64,000 nucleotides of DNA from Saprospiraceae bacterium (GCA_016715465.1 JADKAA010000029.1:558001-622000), one strand, 5' to 3'; positions 17,978 to 27,132 are shown, counted from the stretch's first letter. Program-made: numbers and translations. Notes: a model not told the origin generated them from the sequence alone.

Positions 17978-18326
17978 TTTGATTCCATTTTTATTTAAAG
18001 GGCAAAGAACGTTCAAAATAAAAGATCATAAAATAGTTATAAATAACTACCTGGATGGTGGAAATTGGTTTCCTTTGCTGTGCAAGTTTGCATTCGCTGG
18101 CTAATGTTTGTATTCGCTGGCGCAAGTTTGCAACTTGTGCCCCTACCTATGAAACACCACCTCCATCCAATTAACCATTCCAAAATCTGCGAAATCTTTG
18201 AAATCTGTGAAATATGCGAGCAATATTTAACTTTGGGTTTTCCACATGCTTAATGAATAATTAATGAAAGTTGTCAACCAAAATCATGGATATATCAATT
18301 TTCCATTAACAATTAACCATTAATAA
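17978..18326. other. Intergenic region with short direct repeats
   Basis: No gene is supported. The region is AT-rich and has a duplicated GTTTGYATTCGCTGGC at about 18086-18122, GCAAGTTTGCA twice, a run of imperfect TGCGAAATCTTTGAAATC words near 18190, and AATTAACCATTA repeated three times at 18170-18333. It must hold the promoter of the minus-strand secreted protein, but no clear TAnnTTTG box was found. Confidence 0.45.
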
Positions 18327-20345
18327 TTAACCATTATTCCCCACCTGAATCTTAGCGATCGTACCTCCACCACCAGGGTTGTCAAATTTGAGTTTGATTT
18401 TGGTGTTTTTCAACAGATTGTTCACGAGTTGTAGTCCTATGCCACTTCCGCCCGATGGATCATTTTTGTCGTCGTGCTTTTCGTTTTTCTCTATGTCATG
18501 GATGGCTGCTGCAGATATACCCGTGCCAAAATCCCGAATACAAATACCATCATCTGATGCGTATATTTGTATATTCTGCCCATCGTGGCTAAACCTTATG
18601 GCATTATTGAGCAGATTGAGCACCAATAAATATAATTTTTGAGTGGAAAGCGGAAATTCAAGTTGATCTACCTCCAGCAAGGCATTATCAATGCTTATAT
18701 TCTTTTCCTTTATTTTATACTCCAGGCTTTTTATTACCTTATCTACCGTATTTCTGATGTCACCGATACTGATAATCGGTTCTGTAATGTTAGTATCTGC
18801 CTTTTTTATTTCTACCAGATTATTGACAATGGTATTGACCGATCTGATCTGACTCTCCAGATTTGAACCTACTTCATTGAGTATTTCATCATTGGATGAT
18901 AGTTTTTTGATCAATAACTGTAAGTCCAGCATCGGCTCTTTTATATCATGAGATAGGCTGTAAATAAGATTTTCATTGGCAGCATTGAGTATTTCCAGCT
19001 GTTCTTTTTGATGAGTGATGATGATGTTTGATTTTGTTTTTATCTTGTAAGCCCTGTATGCAAAAAAGGATAGACCTAATAAAAAAAGCAAACCCAAGCC
19101 AAGTAGTTTCTGGAAGTTTTTACTGCTTTCTATTTCCTGGTCAAATGACAATTTTTCAATTGCCGCTTTTTTATCATATTCGTATTGAATTTTCTGCTCG
19201 GCTATTTTTTCAGTTTTCTCCTTAGTGTCAATACTATCTTTTAAAGTGGTATATTTCACATGGTTTAAATAAGCGTTTTTATAATCACTTGTTTGTTGAT
19301 AAATGTCAGATAGTCTACTATAATTTTTCATTTCCAGGCTCAATAAACCTGCCTCTTTGCATATCTTTATACTTTCATTGACAAAATGCAAGGCTTCTTT
19401 GTAGTTTTTCATATCCAAATATAGACTACCGATATTACCTAAAGTATGCGCCTCTGCATATTTATCAGAAAGAGAAATTTGTATTTTCCTCGATTTATTT
19501 AGATAATCAATACCTGTAGCTAAATCACCCTTCATAGTATAAGCAGTGCCAAGGTTATTGTAGTTCTCATCCAAAGCCGCTAAGTTACCTGAGATTATAT
19601 TAAGATTGACACTTTCATTGATGTAACATATGGCTTCATCCAGGTCACCTTTCATACCATAAATAATTCCTAAATATTGATAGGCAGACGGAATATTATT
19701 ATTGGATACGGTTGGATCGGCAATGGAAATGGATTTTAAGATGGCTGCTTCAGCTTCATCCAACTTATTCTGGTCAATGTATATGAAGGCAAGGTTTAAG
19801 TAAACCATTGAGATACCCTCCTTATCATTTAATTTTTCAAATTCTTTGAGACCTTTGAAATAATTTTTGACTGCTTCATCAGCCTGTCCATTGGCATTTA
19901 GTATTACTCCCAACCCATTATAACAATTTGCTGCAACAGTTTTATCACCAGAATATCTACTGTTTGTTAACGCAAGTTCATACTTCATTTTCGCTTGTTC
20001 ATAGTTGCCTTTTTTAAATTCACATCGTGCCAACTCGAAATAGATTCCGGCATACTCTTCCTTAAAGCCACTTTCTTCGGCTATGGACAATGCCACCTTT
20101 CCATATTTTAATGCCTTGTCGTTACTAAAATCACTGCATTGTACAGCAAGATTATAATATAGTTTTATAAGTGCTTTTTGATCCTTTTCTTTGGAAATTA
20201 AAATATTTAAAGAGTCAATATTTTTTACGGTATTTTTTGGCAGTGCACTACGCAAACTGTCAGTAAGTACCATAATTTGAGCATTTGCATATTTTGGAGT
20301 CAATAACAAAAGTAAAATCAAAGCGGTAAAAAGTCTTTTTTGCAT
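18327..20345 (-). CDS. TPR-containing sensor histidine kinase
   Basis: This 672-residue protein has a signal peptide (to about residue 23, ANAQ), a periplasmic array of tetratricopeptide repeats (about 60-370; YNGLGVILNANGQADEAVKN, YNNLGTAYTMKGDLATGIDY), a coiled coil, and one membrane helix at about 412-432. The cytoplasmic kinase then has the phospho-acceptor SLSHDIKEPM (His near residue 468) and an HATPase_c domain: N box LNLLNNAIRF, G1 RDFGTGIS, G2 SGGSGIGLQLV. This is a common Bacteroidota sensor layout. The response-regulator gene lies 18 bases upstream on the same strand, so the two almost surely form one two-component system. Confidence 0.9.
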   Translation of the reverse strand: MQKRLFTALILLLLLTPKYANAQIMVLTDSLRSALPKNTVKNIDSLNILISKEKDQKALIKLYYNLAVQCSDFSNDKALKYGKVALSIAEESGFKEEYAGIYFELARCEFKKGNYEQAKMKYELALTNSRYSGDKTVAANCYNGLGVILNANGQADEAVKNYFKGLKEFEKLNDKEGISMVYLNLAFIYIDQNKLDEAEAAILKSISIADPTVSNNNIPSAYQYLGIIYGMKGDLDEAICYINESVNLNIISGNLAALDENYNNLGTAYTMKGDLATGIDYLNKSRKIQISLSDKYAEAHTLGNIGSLYLDMKNYKEALHFVNESIKICKEAGLLSLEMKNYSRLSDIYQQTSDYKNAYLNHVKYTTLKDSIDTKEKTEKIAEQKIQYEYDKKAAIEKLSFDQEIESSKNFQKLLGLGLLFLLGLSFFAYRAYKIKTKSNIIITHQKEQLEILNAANENLIYSLSHDIKEPMLDLQLLIKKLSSNDEILNEVGSNLESQIRSVNTIVNNLVEIKKADTNITEPIISIGDIRNTVDKVIKSLEYKIKEKNISIDNALLEVDQLEFPLSTQKLYLLVLNLLNNAIRFSHDGQNIQIYASDDGICIRDFGTGISAAAIHDIEKNEKHDDKNDPSGGSGIGLQLVNNLLKNTKIKLKFDNPGGGGTIAKIQVGNNG

Positions 20346-20363
20346 AGCGTTAATATTGATCTA

Positions 20364-20954
20364 TTATAATGTAATTAATCCTAATTGAGACAGCTTTACA
20401 ATTAGCTCTGTTGCATTGGCACACTTATATTTTTTAATTAAATCATTTTTTTGGTTATTCACCGTATTGATTGAATTCCCGGTAGCATCGGCGATTTCCT
20501 GTGCCGTACTGCCTTTTGCAAGCTGATAGGCAATAAGTCTTTCTTTATTGGTAAGGGTAGGAATCTTTGTTGTAAAAACAATGATTTTGGATCTAAAAAC
20601 TGCCTCCATCACGGCCTCGTATAAATGATCTAAAGATTCTTTTTTATTGATAAAAACTATGATACCAAGTTCATGAAGACATTTTTTTACAAATTCGGAG
20701 GTGACCCCGCTAAATGCTATTACCTTTACTTTAGGATATTCCCTCCATAGTTTTTCAAATAGCGAAAGTCCAATGTCATCATCCGTAAGTACATCTGAAA
20801 TAACAATATCAATATCATTCAAAGCCAGATGAGTAAATAATGAATCAATTCGATTAAAACCAACTATTGAATCAACTTTTGGTAAACTTTTAAAATGTGT
20901 GATAATACTATCTACTACAAATTGTTGATCATCAAAAACAGCAATCTTGAACAT
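20364..20954 (-). CDS. LuxR/NarL-family response regulator
   Basis: This 196-residue regulator has a receiver domain (residues 1-125) with the acidic pair FDDQQ, the phospho-acceptor Asp in DIVISDVLTDDD (about residue 53), and a Lys in FINKKESL. Its C-terminal LuxR-type HTH (about 137-192) reads LTNKERLIAYQLAKGSTAQEIA, then NSINTVNNQKNDLIKKY. It is upstream of, and co-oriented with, the TPR histidine kinase, its probable partner. A minus-strand TACTTTTG (20983-20990) about 30 bases before the ATG is a plausible -7 box for the operon. Confidence 0.9.
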   Translation of the reverse strand: MFKIAVFDDQQFVVDSIITHFKSLPKVDSIVGFNRIDSLFTHLALNDIDIVISDVLTDDDIGLSLFEKLWREYPKVKVIAFSGVTSEFVKKCLHELGIIVFINKKESLDHLYEAVMEAVFRSKIIVFTTKIPTLTNKERLIAYQLAKGSTAQEIADATGNSINTVNNQKNDLIKKYKCANATELIVKLSQLGLITL

Positions 20955-20982
20955 TTATTATGCAGCAATTAAATATTATGAG

Positions 20983-20990
20983 CAAAAGTA
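20983..20990 (-). promoter_or_regulatory. Candidate -7 box for the response regulator / kinase operon
   Basis: On the minus strand the sequence reads TACTTTTG, matching TAnnTTTG, 29 bases upstream of the regulator ATG. A TTG lies upstream, but with a spacer of about 16 bases instead of the usual 19-21. Confidence 0.4.
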
Positions 20991-21078
20991 AATATATCAA
21001 CGTATGCAATATTAATCAAAATAACCTAATTTATATTATTTAGGCCTACTGGCTTTAATATTCAGGTTAAAATTGTAA

Positions 21079-21490
21079 AAATGTCCCATCAGACGAATCA
21101 CCGAAACGGATACTGTATTAGGAAAAACAGGCAATAGTCATCAGTACCATATGTGGATACTTCATAGTCCAGATTGGAAAAGGGTGTTATTTAAGCACAG
21201 AAAGGGCATTGGAGATCAATTGGCAGAAGAATTTTTACCAGTTTATAGAGGTGTTGTATCATACGACGTAAATACTGCCCATGATAAGTTGACAATATAT
21301 GCTAAGATTAAATCGAATAGGCAAATAGCCCCCATATTGGATGATCTGGAGTCATTGGCAGAGAAGTCATGCCTTGGATTAACAACGAAAGGCCTGATAG
21401 AGAAAGCGGCGGCATGCCATCTGAATCAAATGCCAATACAAATTTCTCTGATTTCGATAAACTACGTCCGCAAAATGAAGTTGGTCTGCC
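21079..21490 (+). pseudogene. Decayed IS66-family transposase remnant
   Basis: The frame through 21151 encodes ETDTVLGKTGNSHQYHMWIL, then DWKRVLFKHRKG, EEFLPVYRGVVSYD, and later IAPILDDLESLAEKS and GLIEKAAACHLNQMP. These are in the order and spacing classes of the IS66 DDE transposase: the DET.v.vl...Gk.h.gylW block, the f.G.l.tDgY block, and the late lldeL..wl...lgkAi.YalnqW block. The catalytic core between them is missing and the frame runs out at 21490, so this is an internally deleted, dead copy. No terminal inverted repeats or accessory genes were seen. It has no upstream promoter-like start. Confidence 0.6.
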
Positions 21491-21499
21491 GGATATGGT

Positions 21500-21820
21500 T
21501 TAACCCTGGTTTTTCGGCAATTTGGAAAATGAATCGGTCATTTCTTTGCTGATGGCACCTTTGGTGAACCTCAGAAAGGTCTTAGGATCTACCTGCAATG
21601 TGATTTCGTGTTCATCAATTTTGGTAATCTGGCCAATGATGCCGCTTGCGGTTACGACTTCATCGCCTTTCTTCATGTCGTTCTGAAACGCTACCTGCTC
21701 TTTTTGCCTCTTGATTTGTGGCCGAAGGAAAAAGAAATACATGATGACAAATAAGACGAGCATCATCAAGATGGAAGTCATAGAACTGCCGCCTGCCTGG
21801 AGTATGATAAATAGGTTCAT
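21500..21820 (-). CDS. yajC: Sec translocon accessory subunit YajC
   Basis: This 106-residue protein has one N-terminal membrane helix (SILMMLVLFVIMYFFFLRPQ) followed by KRQKEQ and the YajC domain with MKKGDEVVTASGIIGQITKI. YajC joins SecDF on the inner membrane and helps protein export. The length and the FFLRPQ-K-Q motif are typical. The gene is on the minus strand 27 bases after ribBA and may be read from the same transcript. The relic transposase lies just beyond its 3' end. Confidence 0.95.
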   Translation of the reverse strand: MNLFIILQAGGSSMTSILMMLVLFVIMYFFFLRPQIKRQKEQVAFQNDMKKGDEVVTASGIIGQITKIDEHEITLQVDPKTFLRFTKGAISKEMTDSFSKLPKNQG

Positions 21821-21847
21821 TTTTAATTTATTAGCTTGGTTTAATTA

Positions 21848-22978
21848 TTAATCGAGAAAAATATTTTCTGTTATTTCCAGCCCATAACCGATCAGGCCTA
21901 CCCTTTTTTTAGGGTGGTTGGAGATGAGTCTGATTTTTTGAACGCCAAGGTCTCTCAATATCTGGGCTCCTACGCCAAAGTCGCGCTGTTCGTCGGAAGG
22001 AAGCGGATTATTGGATGGATCATTGTCCAAAGACCTTAATTTTTTGAGTAACTCTTCATTTTTTTCTCCCTGACGCATATATAGCAGAATGCCATTTTGT
22101 TCTTTGGAGATCAGTTGTAAGGACTTGCTCAATGTTTCGGTATAGCCATCAAACAACATGCCCAGGAAATCGCCTGTTTCTGCATTGGAATGCACACGCA
22201 CCAGCGTCGGATAGGTTGGGTCAATTTCGCCCATGTGGAGTGCTATGTGTAAATCCCCGTTGGTGAGTTGTTTGTATGCAGTCACTTTAAAGATGCCAAA
22301 TTGGGTTTCAATGGATGTCTCCATTTCTTTTTGCACCAGCGTCTCAGTCTTCATCCTGTAAGCCACAAGATCCTTGATGCTGATGATCTTCAGGTCAAAT
22401 TTTTTGGCTACTTCAAGCAATTGAGGCAGCCTCGCCATGGTGCCATCGTCATTGAGGATTTCCACCAACACGCCTGCAGGGTAAAAACCTGCCATCCTGG
22501 CTAAATCAACGGCTGCTTCTGTGTGACCTGTCCTTCTGAGTACACCACCGTTTTTGGCGATCAATGGAAATATATGGCCCGGTCTGGCAAAGTCTTTTGC
22601 CACAATGGTTGGATCGGTAATGGCTTTAATTCCGGTAGCGCGGTCATAAGCTGAAATACCTGTGGTGCATCCCCTGCCCAACAAATCAATGCTGATGGTA
22701 AACGCGGTATGGTGCATAGCCGTATTGTCCCTCACCATGAGATGCAGATCGAGTTCTTTGGCCCTGGATTCTTCAATAGGGGTACAAATAAGTCCCCTAC
22801 CATTGGTAGCCATAAAATTGACGATATCCGGCGTAATACATTCTGCAGCGCAAATGAAATCACCTTCATTTTCCCTGTCTTCATCGTCCACTACAATGAT
22901 TACACGACCATTTCTGATTTCCCCGATCGCTGTTTCTATGAGATCGAGTTTGACGTCCATATTAACTGTTTCCACCAT
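21848..22978 (-). CDS. ribB: RibBA-type protein: active DHBP synthase, degenerate GTP cyclohydrolase II domain
   Basis: The N-terminal half (about residues 1-210) is 3,4-dihydroxy-2-butanone-4-phosphate synthase with the acid loop DDEDRENEGDF, HHTAFTISID and RTGHTEAAVDLARMAG, so the ribulose-5-phosphate branch of riboflavin synthesis should work. The C-terminal half is built like GTP cyclohydrolase II, but its zinc ligands are gone: RVHSEC reads RVHSNA, and the CDCG loop is replaced by LFDGYTE. The RQEGRGIGL segment is also altered (RQGEKNEELL). It is thus probably not a GTP cyclohydrolase, and a separate ribA should exist elsewhere. ribH is at 32734. A minus-strand TAAATTTG at 23022-23029 is a likely -7 box. 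Confidence 0.9.
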   Translation of the reverse strand: MVETVNMDVKLDLIETAIGEIRNGRVIIVVDDEDRENEGDFICAAECITPDIVNFMATNGRGLICTPIEESRAKELDLHLMVRDNTAMHHTAFTISIDLLGRGCTTGISAYDRATGIKAITDPTIVAKDFARPGHIFPLIAKNGGVLRRTGHTEAAVDLARMAGFYPAGVLVEILNDDGTMARLPQLLEVAKKFDLKIISIKDLVAYRMKTETLVQKEMETSIETQFGIFKVTAYKQLTNGDLHIALHMGEIDPTYPTLVRVHSNAETGDFLGMLFDGYTETLSKSLQLISKEQNGILLYMRQGEKNEELLKKLRSLDNDPSNNPLPSDEQRDFGVGAQILRDLGVQKIRLISNHPKKRVGLIGYGLEITENIFLD

Positions 22979-23021
22979 AATTTTTAAACCTGTACTTCAA
23001 TCGAATGTTTCGATTTTTGCA

Positions 23022-23029
23022 CAAATTTA
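23022..23029 (-). promoter_or_regulatory. Candidate -7 box for ribBA-yajC
   Basis: Minus-strand TAAATTTG matches TAnnTTTG and lies 43 bases before the ribBA ATG. No FMN-riboswitch core is visible between it and the gene. Confidence 0.45.
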
Positions 23030-23191
23030 AAATAATATTTGATAATGCGGGCCAATGATTTTACCTATGCCGGGAGGAGGAAAATATCAGCCCTTGAGAT
23101 CCAGGCTTTTATGGAATTATCAGTAATCAGGCGCATGAATATTCCTATTTTCAGCAAGATGGCTGGCGAAAAGCATGTTCCACACTTTCTT

Positions 23192-24376
23192 TTAGTACAC
23201 CAGATCCTTTGTGTCCAGTAATTCAATCAGCCGGGAGTTCTGGTCATCCCACTGGTAAGCAGAAAGTACCCGTTTTCGTGCTGCATTTGCCATGTTTGAC
23301 CTCAATTGAGGGTCAGTTAGTAACCGATGAATGGCATGCGCAAAGCTTGGTTCATCTTCCGCCAGGCACACCTCTGCTTGAGTGAGTCCGGATATGCCCA
23401 GGGCTACCTCCCTGGTGGTAATGACGGGTATGCCACAAGCCATGGCTTCAAGGATTTTATTTTGCTGTCCGGTACCATTAAATATAGGTGCCACCAGGAT
23501 TTGAATGGAATGATACGCCTTTCTGATGTCTTCCATCCATCCGGAGACATAAATATGGTCATCGGCAAATTGGCTAACCCGAGGATCAGGCCTCGCTCCG
23601 GCCAACAAAACCTTAAGTTTTTGCCCATATACGGCATGGTAAGCAGGCAGGATATACCCGCAGAGAAATTCTATAGCATCCACATTAGGCAAATATCCCA
23701 GATTTCCCACAAAACCAACCTGAAAGGATTTTTCATCCTGATCGCCGGGTTTAAAATAATCCGTATCGATGCCGTTGGCAACCACGTGCAATTTGTCCGC
23801 ATCTTTTGACAGCCTTAGAATGTCCCTATCATGCTGGGTGATGATGGTCGCCTGGTCAAAAAACTGTAATACATATTTTTCGTACCGCCCTACCCGCCTG
23901 GCCTCCCAGCGATAAATCCAACTCATTGGAAAGAAACTGATTTCTGCCCTTTTTTCCATACCCCGACCAAAGGCATCCATGTAATCTATGATTTTTTTCA
24001 AACGGATATTCTCGCAATAAGGAGCCATTCGAATGAGTTGACAATAAAGGACATCAATACCATTGTTTTGCAAGGAAGCATCCAACTTTTTTTTGAATCG
24101 ATGCGCAAACACAATGCCTGACTGAAAGGGCCAGCTGTAAATCAATGCGCCCATCAGCCCTTTTAATTTATCCCAAAAATTGGGCACAAAAACTTCGATG
24201 TGGGTACAATAATGATGCATCGCTTCCCAATCAGACGGACTCACTGCTTTATCATTGATGGCGTACAACCAAACTTCGTGTTGTTTGCTGAGCGACTTTA
24301 TCTGATGGAAAAGCCTGAGTTTATCTCCCCGCTCGAGGGGATAGGGAAATCGCGAACTTAAGACCGCAATCCTCAC
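23192..24376 (-). CDS. Family 1 (GT4-type) glycosyltransferase
   Basis: This 394-residue enzyme has the GT-B layout. The N-terminal domain opens MRIAVLSSRFPYPLERGDKLR and includes an IDYMDAFGRGME block. The C-terminal nucleotide-sugar domain has VVANGIDTDYFKP, VGFVGNLGYLPNVDAIEF, LLAGARPDPRV and NKILEAMACGIPVITT (E-x7-E region). It looks closest to the sugar transferases of the PEP-CTERM/exopolysaccharide-linked TIGR03087 group, but donor and acceptor are unknown. Its ATG overlaps the stop of the upstream dehydrogenase gene by 4 bases, so they are co-translated, although the two functions have no clear link. Confidence 0.85.
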   Translation of the reverse strand: MRIAVLSSRFPYPLERGDKLRLFHQIKSLSKQHEVWLYAINDKAVSPSDWEAMHHYCTHIEVFVPNFWDKLKGLMGALIYSWPFQSGIVFAHRFKKKLDASLQNNGIDVLYCQLIRMAPYCENIRLKKIIDYMDAFGRGMEKRAEISFFPMSWIYRWEARRVGRYEKYVLQFFDQATIITQHDRDILRLSKDADKLHVVANGIDTDYFKPGDQDEKSFQVGFVGNLGYLPNVDAIEFLCGYILPAYHAVYGQKLKVLLAGARPDPRVSQFADDHIYVSGWMEDIRKAYHSIQILVAPIFNGTGQQNKILEAMACGIPVITTREVALGISGLTQAEVCLAEDEPSFAHAIHRLLTDPQLRSNMANAARKRVLSAYQWDDQNSRLIELLDTKDLVY

Positions 24377-25266
24377 CTGGATTGTTTGAAGGCTGAGGCG
24401 ACGATTATATTTTCTTTTGAGCTGTAGTCGTAAAAACCTTCACCTGATTTTCTTCCCATCTTGCCTGCGGTCACCATATTAACCAGCAGCGGACAGGGTG
24501 CATATTTAGGATTTCCAAAGCCCTCAAAAAGGACACGCATAATGGAAAGACAAACATCAAGACCTATAAAATCAGCCAGAGTCAGCGGTCCCATGGGATG
24601 TGCCATTCCGAGTTTCATGACTTCGTCAATCTCAGCTACGCCTGCTACCCCTTCATAGAGGGTATAAATGGCTTCATTGATCATGGGCATCAGGATTCTA
24701 TTGGCTACAAAACCCGGATAATCATTGACCTCAACCGCTATTTTACCTATTGCTTTTGACAACTCCATGATGGTTGCCGTTACTGCATCGGAGGTAGCAT
24801 ATCCACGGATTACTTCTACCAACTTCATCACTGGTACCGGGTTCATAAAATGCATGCCGATGACCATATCCGGTCGTTTGGTAACTGCGGCTATCCTGGT
24901 GATGGAAATCGAACTGGTATTGGTTGCCAAAATGCATCCTGCCGGAGCAGCATCGTCGACCTGTTTGAAAATTTTTAGTTTAAGATCGATATTTTCGGTA
25001 GCTGCTTCTACCACCAGGTCAGCCTTGGCACAAGCTTCTTCGATCGAAGTGGACGTGCTGATGTTGTCCAAGGTGTTTTGTTTACCCTCTGCGTCCAGGC
25101 TGCCTTTTTTCACCATGCGCTCAAGGTTGGCTTCAATGGTCTTCAGAGCCCTGTCCAGGCTTTCCGGGCTGATGTCGCAAAGATTTACCCTGTATCCATT
25201 CATGGCAAAAACATGGGCGATGCCATTGCCCATCGTGCCTGCACCAATAACCGTTATTTCCTTCAT
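24373..25266 (-). CDS. hbd: 3-hydroxybutyryl-CoA dehydrogenase
   Basis: This 297-residue NAD(P)-dependent enzyme oxidises 3-hydroxyacyl-CoA to 3-ketoacyl-CoA. The Rossmann motif ITVIGAGTMGNGIAHVFA is at residues 4-21, the catalytic-His segment GMHFMNPVPVMKLVEVI near 140, then NDYPGFVANRILMPMINEA, and the C-terminal domain MGPLTLADFIGLD and GKMGRKSGEGFYDYS. The start at 25266 (MKEITVIG) is preferred to a longer ATG, as a minus-strand TACTTTTG promoter box at 25288-25295 overlaps the longer one. It may act in fatty-acid, phenylacetate or polyhydroxybutyrate metabolism; the single-gene context does not decide. Confidence 0.93.
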   Translation of the reverse strand: MKEITVIGAGTMGNGIAHVFAMNGYRVNLCDISPESLDRALKTIEANLERMVKKGSLDAEGKQNTLDNISTSTSIEEACAKADLVVEAATENIDLKLKIFKQVDDAAPAGCILATNTSSISITRIAAVTKRPDMVIGMHFMNPVPVMKLVEVIRGYATSDAVTATIMELSKAIGKIAVEVNDYPGFVANRILMPMINEAIYTLYEGVAGVAEIDEVMKLGMAHPMGPLTLADFIGLDVCLSIMRVLFEGFGNPKYAPCPLLVNMVTAGKMGRKSGEGFYDYSSKENIIVASAFKQSR

Positions 25267-25287
25267 ATTATGGTATCTTATTGTCGG

Positions 25288-25295
25288 CAAAAGTA
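25288..25295 (-). promoter_or_regulatory. Candidate -7 box for the hydroxybutyryl-CoA dehydrogenase gene
   Basis: Minus-strand TACTTTTG, matching TAnnTTTG, lies 22 bases upstream of the preferred ATG and supports the shorter start. Confidence 0.45.
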
Positions 25296-25395
25296 GGTAA
25301 AATTCCGCAGCTATACTTCCTAAAATATGGAAGTCATTTTCTTATTCATTCATAAAAATGGTGAAACACAGGAACAAAAGAACAGCGCTTTAAGA

Positions 25396-26199
25396 TTACT
25401 CTTTCTTGCAGGAAAACATCCACGTGAAAAAATCTGCTTCTTTATAGGCCGGTGCCCAGCTGTTGTGTTTTACCCCTGCATACTCCGTATATTGGACATT
25501 AGCACTTAGGTTTTTTAACAACTTATAAATGCTTCTTGAATGGTTGACATCAATCACGTCGTCATCTGCCCCATGAAAAATGCGAATGCAGGGCGTTTTG
25601 CTCATTTCGCCCACTTTACCTTCATATGCCCCTCCGCAGATCGGAGCTGCCGCTGCGAGCAAACCGGGTCTGCGCCACATGATCTCGTAGGTAGCCATAC
25701 CACCCATCGATAAACCAGTGGCATAGATCCTGTCTTTGTCTATAAATGGAAGGTTGGAAAGGGAGTCTATCAGGCTCAGCACCGTTTCCATTGCAGGTGT
25801 GGCTTTTTTGTCATTGAAGGTATGAAACCTTTTGCCTTCACCATCGGTAGTGATATCTACGCTTGACCAGTAATCATTGGTTGGACATTGGGGTAAGACC
25901 ACGACAGCAGGAAAGGCCTGCATATTTTCAAGAAACATCTGTCTGCTGTGGATGAGCTGCCTTTCATTGTCACTGCCTCTTTCTCCCGAACCATGCATAA
26001 AAATAAGCAAGGGATATTTTGATTTTTTTACCACCGGATATAAAATACGGTAAGGCATGTTCATTTCTCCATGCTGGTAACTTCTGGCTATAAACTCACC
26101 GGCTGGTCCATCTGTAAAACCCTTAGATATTCGACAGCTACTGCTTAATAAAGCTAATAAAAGTAAGATTACTAAGCCGCTGTTTCCTTTCGTTTTCAA
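25396..26199 (-). CDS. Alpha/beta-hydrolase lipoprotein (esterase / PHB-depolymerase-like)
   Basis: This 267-residue protein has a lipoprotein signal with lipobox LSSSC (Cys 22), so it is likely anchored in a membrane facing the periplasm or outside. The hydrolase domain shows the oxyanion region LLIFMHGSGERGSDNE, the nucleophile elbow ATGLSMGGMATYE (Ser near 165), the acid in FHGADDDVIDV and the His in GVKHNSW. This is the form of the Bacteroidota peptidase/esterase group that includes Est and feruloyl-esterase-like lipoproteins. The substrate is unknown. It lies 6 bases after the amidinohydrolase gene on the same strand, so the two may be one unit. Confidence 0.85.
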   Translation of the reverse strand: MKTKGNSGLVILLLLALLSSSCRISKGFTDGPAGEFIARSYQHGEMNMPYRILYPVVKKSKYPLLIFMHGSGERGSDNERQLIHSRQMFLENMQAFPAVVVLPQCPTNDYWSSVDITTDGEGKRFHTFNDKKATPAMETVLSLIDSLSNLPFIDKDRIYATGLSMGGMATYEIMWRRPGLLAAAAPICGGAYEGKVGEMSKTPCIRIFHGADDDVIDVNHSRSIYKLLKNLSANVQYTEYAGVKHNSWAPAYKEADFFTWMFSCKKE

Positions 26200-26205
26200 T
26201 CCCTT

Positions 26206-27132
26206 TTACTTTATAAGTGGAAGAAAGATTTCTGCCATCATACAGCGCACACTTCCTCCTCCATATTTTTCAATGACCGGTATTTCGGCCGTAAGGATAT
26301 CTGTATAATTTTTTATTTTATGAATTTGTACTTCAGTAAGGCTCTTGTAGGCGGTAGCAGACATTACCAGGTATTTTTTTCCGGAAAGGTTTTCTACCTG
26401 TAACATGTTGCCGGCGAATGATTCCACCTGGGCAAGGCTGATGTCAATCACTTCCTTGCCCGTTGCAGTTAATATATCCAGTAAACGGTCTTTTTCAGGT
26501 GACTCCGTAATACACTCCAGGCAAATGACACAAAACTGGTCTCCAAGTGCCATCATCACATTGGTATGATAAATGTCGTTTCCGTTTCTGTCCCTGGCCA
26601 GAAAATGTACTTTTTGGTAACCAGTGAGCACACACCACTTATCAAATAACCTAAGGTCGGTTCTCGGGCTAAGGTTGGCATAAGCAATTTTATTTATCCG
26701 GTCAAGGATGAGGCTGCCCGTGCCTTCCAGAAAGATGTTCTCTTCTTCATAATGTTCGAGGGTATAATCTTTCTTTACCTTAAATCGCGCAGCAAGAGCA
26801 TTGATGATGTCTGGTCGCCTCTCTACCCTTCTGTTGGAAGAATACATGGGATAGGTAAGGACCATACCATCTTCATGAAAGCTTACCCAGTTGTTGGGAA
26901 ATACAGCATCTGGCTTGACCGGCTCATCTGTGTCTTCTATGACCACCACATCTATACCATGTGCTGTCAATTTTTCCGCAAACTGATCAAACTCCCTGAC
27001 AGCCTCGTCAGCAATGGATTGCCCGGATTTGGAACCATCATTTTGCTGAAAAGAATTATTTTTAGCTGTTTCTTCATTGAAGCCGAAATGTTTCGGCCTT
27101 ATCATAAGGATGTGAGGAGTAGTTTGTCCCAT
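26206..27132 (-). CDS. CtlX-like arginine-deiminase-superfamily hydrolase
   Basis: This 308-residue protein belongs to the guanidino-group-modifying (pentein) superfamily, in the group annotated as citrulline-utilization hydrolase CtlX. Marks are HILMIRPKHFGFNEETAKNN at the N-terminus, DAVFPNNWVSFHEDG (catalytic Asp/Glu region), YPMYSSNRRVERR, FLEGTGSLILDR, HTNVMMALGDQFCVICLE (catalytic His) and VESFAGNMLQV; the usual late Cys is in GGSVRCMMAEIFLP (nucleophile). The start is set at 27132 (MGQTTPH), because the upstream extension is not part of the family. The true substrate may be citrulline or a related guanidino/ureido compound. Confidence 0.85.
   Translation of the reverse strand: MGQTTPHILMIRPKHFGFNEETAKNNSFQQNDGSKSGQSIADEAVREFDQFAEKLTAHGIDVVVIEDTDEPVKPDAVFPNNWVSFHEDGMVLTYPMYSSNRRVERRPDIINALAARFKVKKDYTLEHYEEENIFLEGTGSLILDRINKIAYANLSPRTDLRLFDKWCVLTGYQKVHFLARDRNGNDIYHTNVMMALGDQFCVICLECITESPEKDRLLDILTATGKEVIDISLAQVESFAGNMLQVENLSGKKYLVMSATAYKSLTEVQIHKIKNYTDILTAEIPVIEKYGGGSVRCMMAEIFLPLIK

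Noticed and set aside
22979..23191. FMN riboswitch before ribBA
   Set aside because: The conserved AGGGGC...GCC core and paired elements are not present; only a -7 box is seen.
23039..23221. 60-residue plus-strand ORF between ribBA and the glycosyltransferase
   Set aside because: It overlaps the end of the glycosyltransferase gene and has no signal, motif or promoter.
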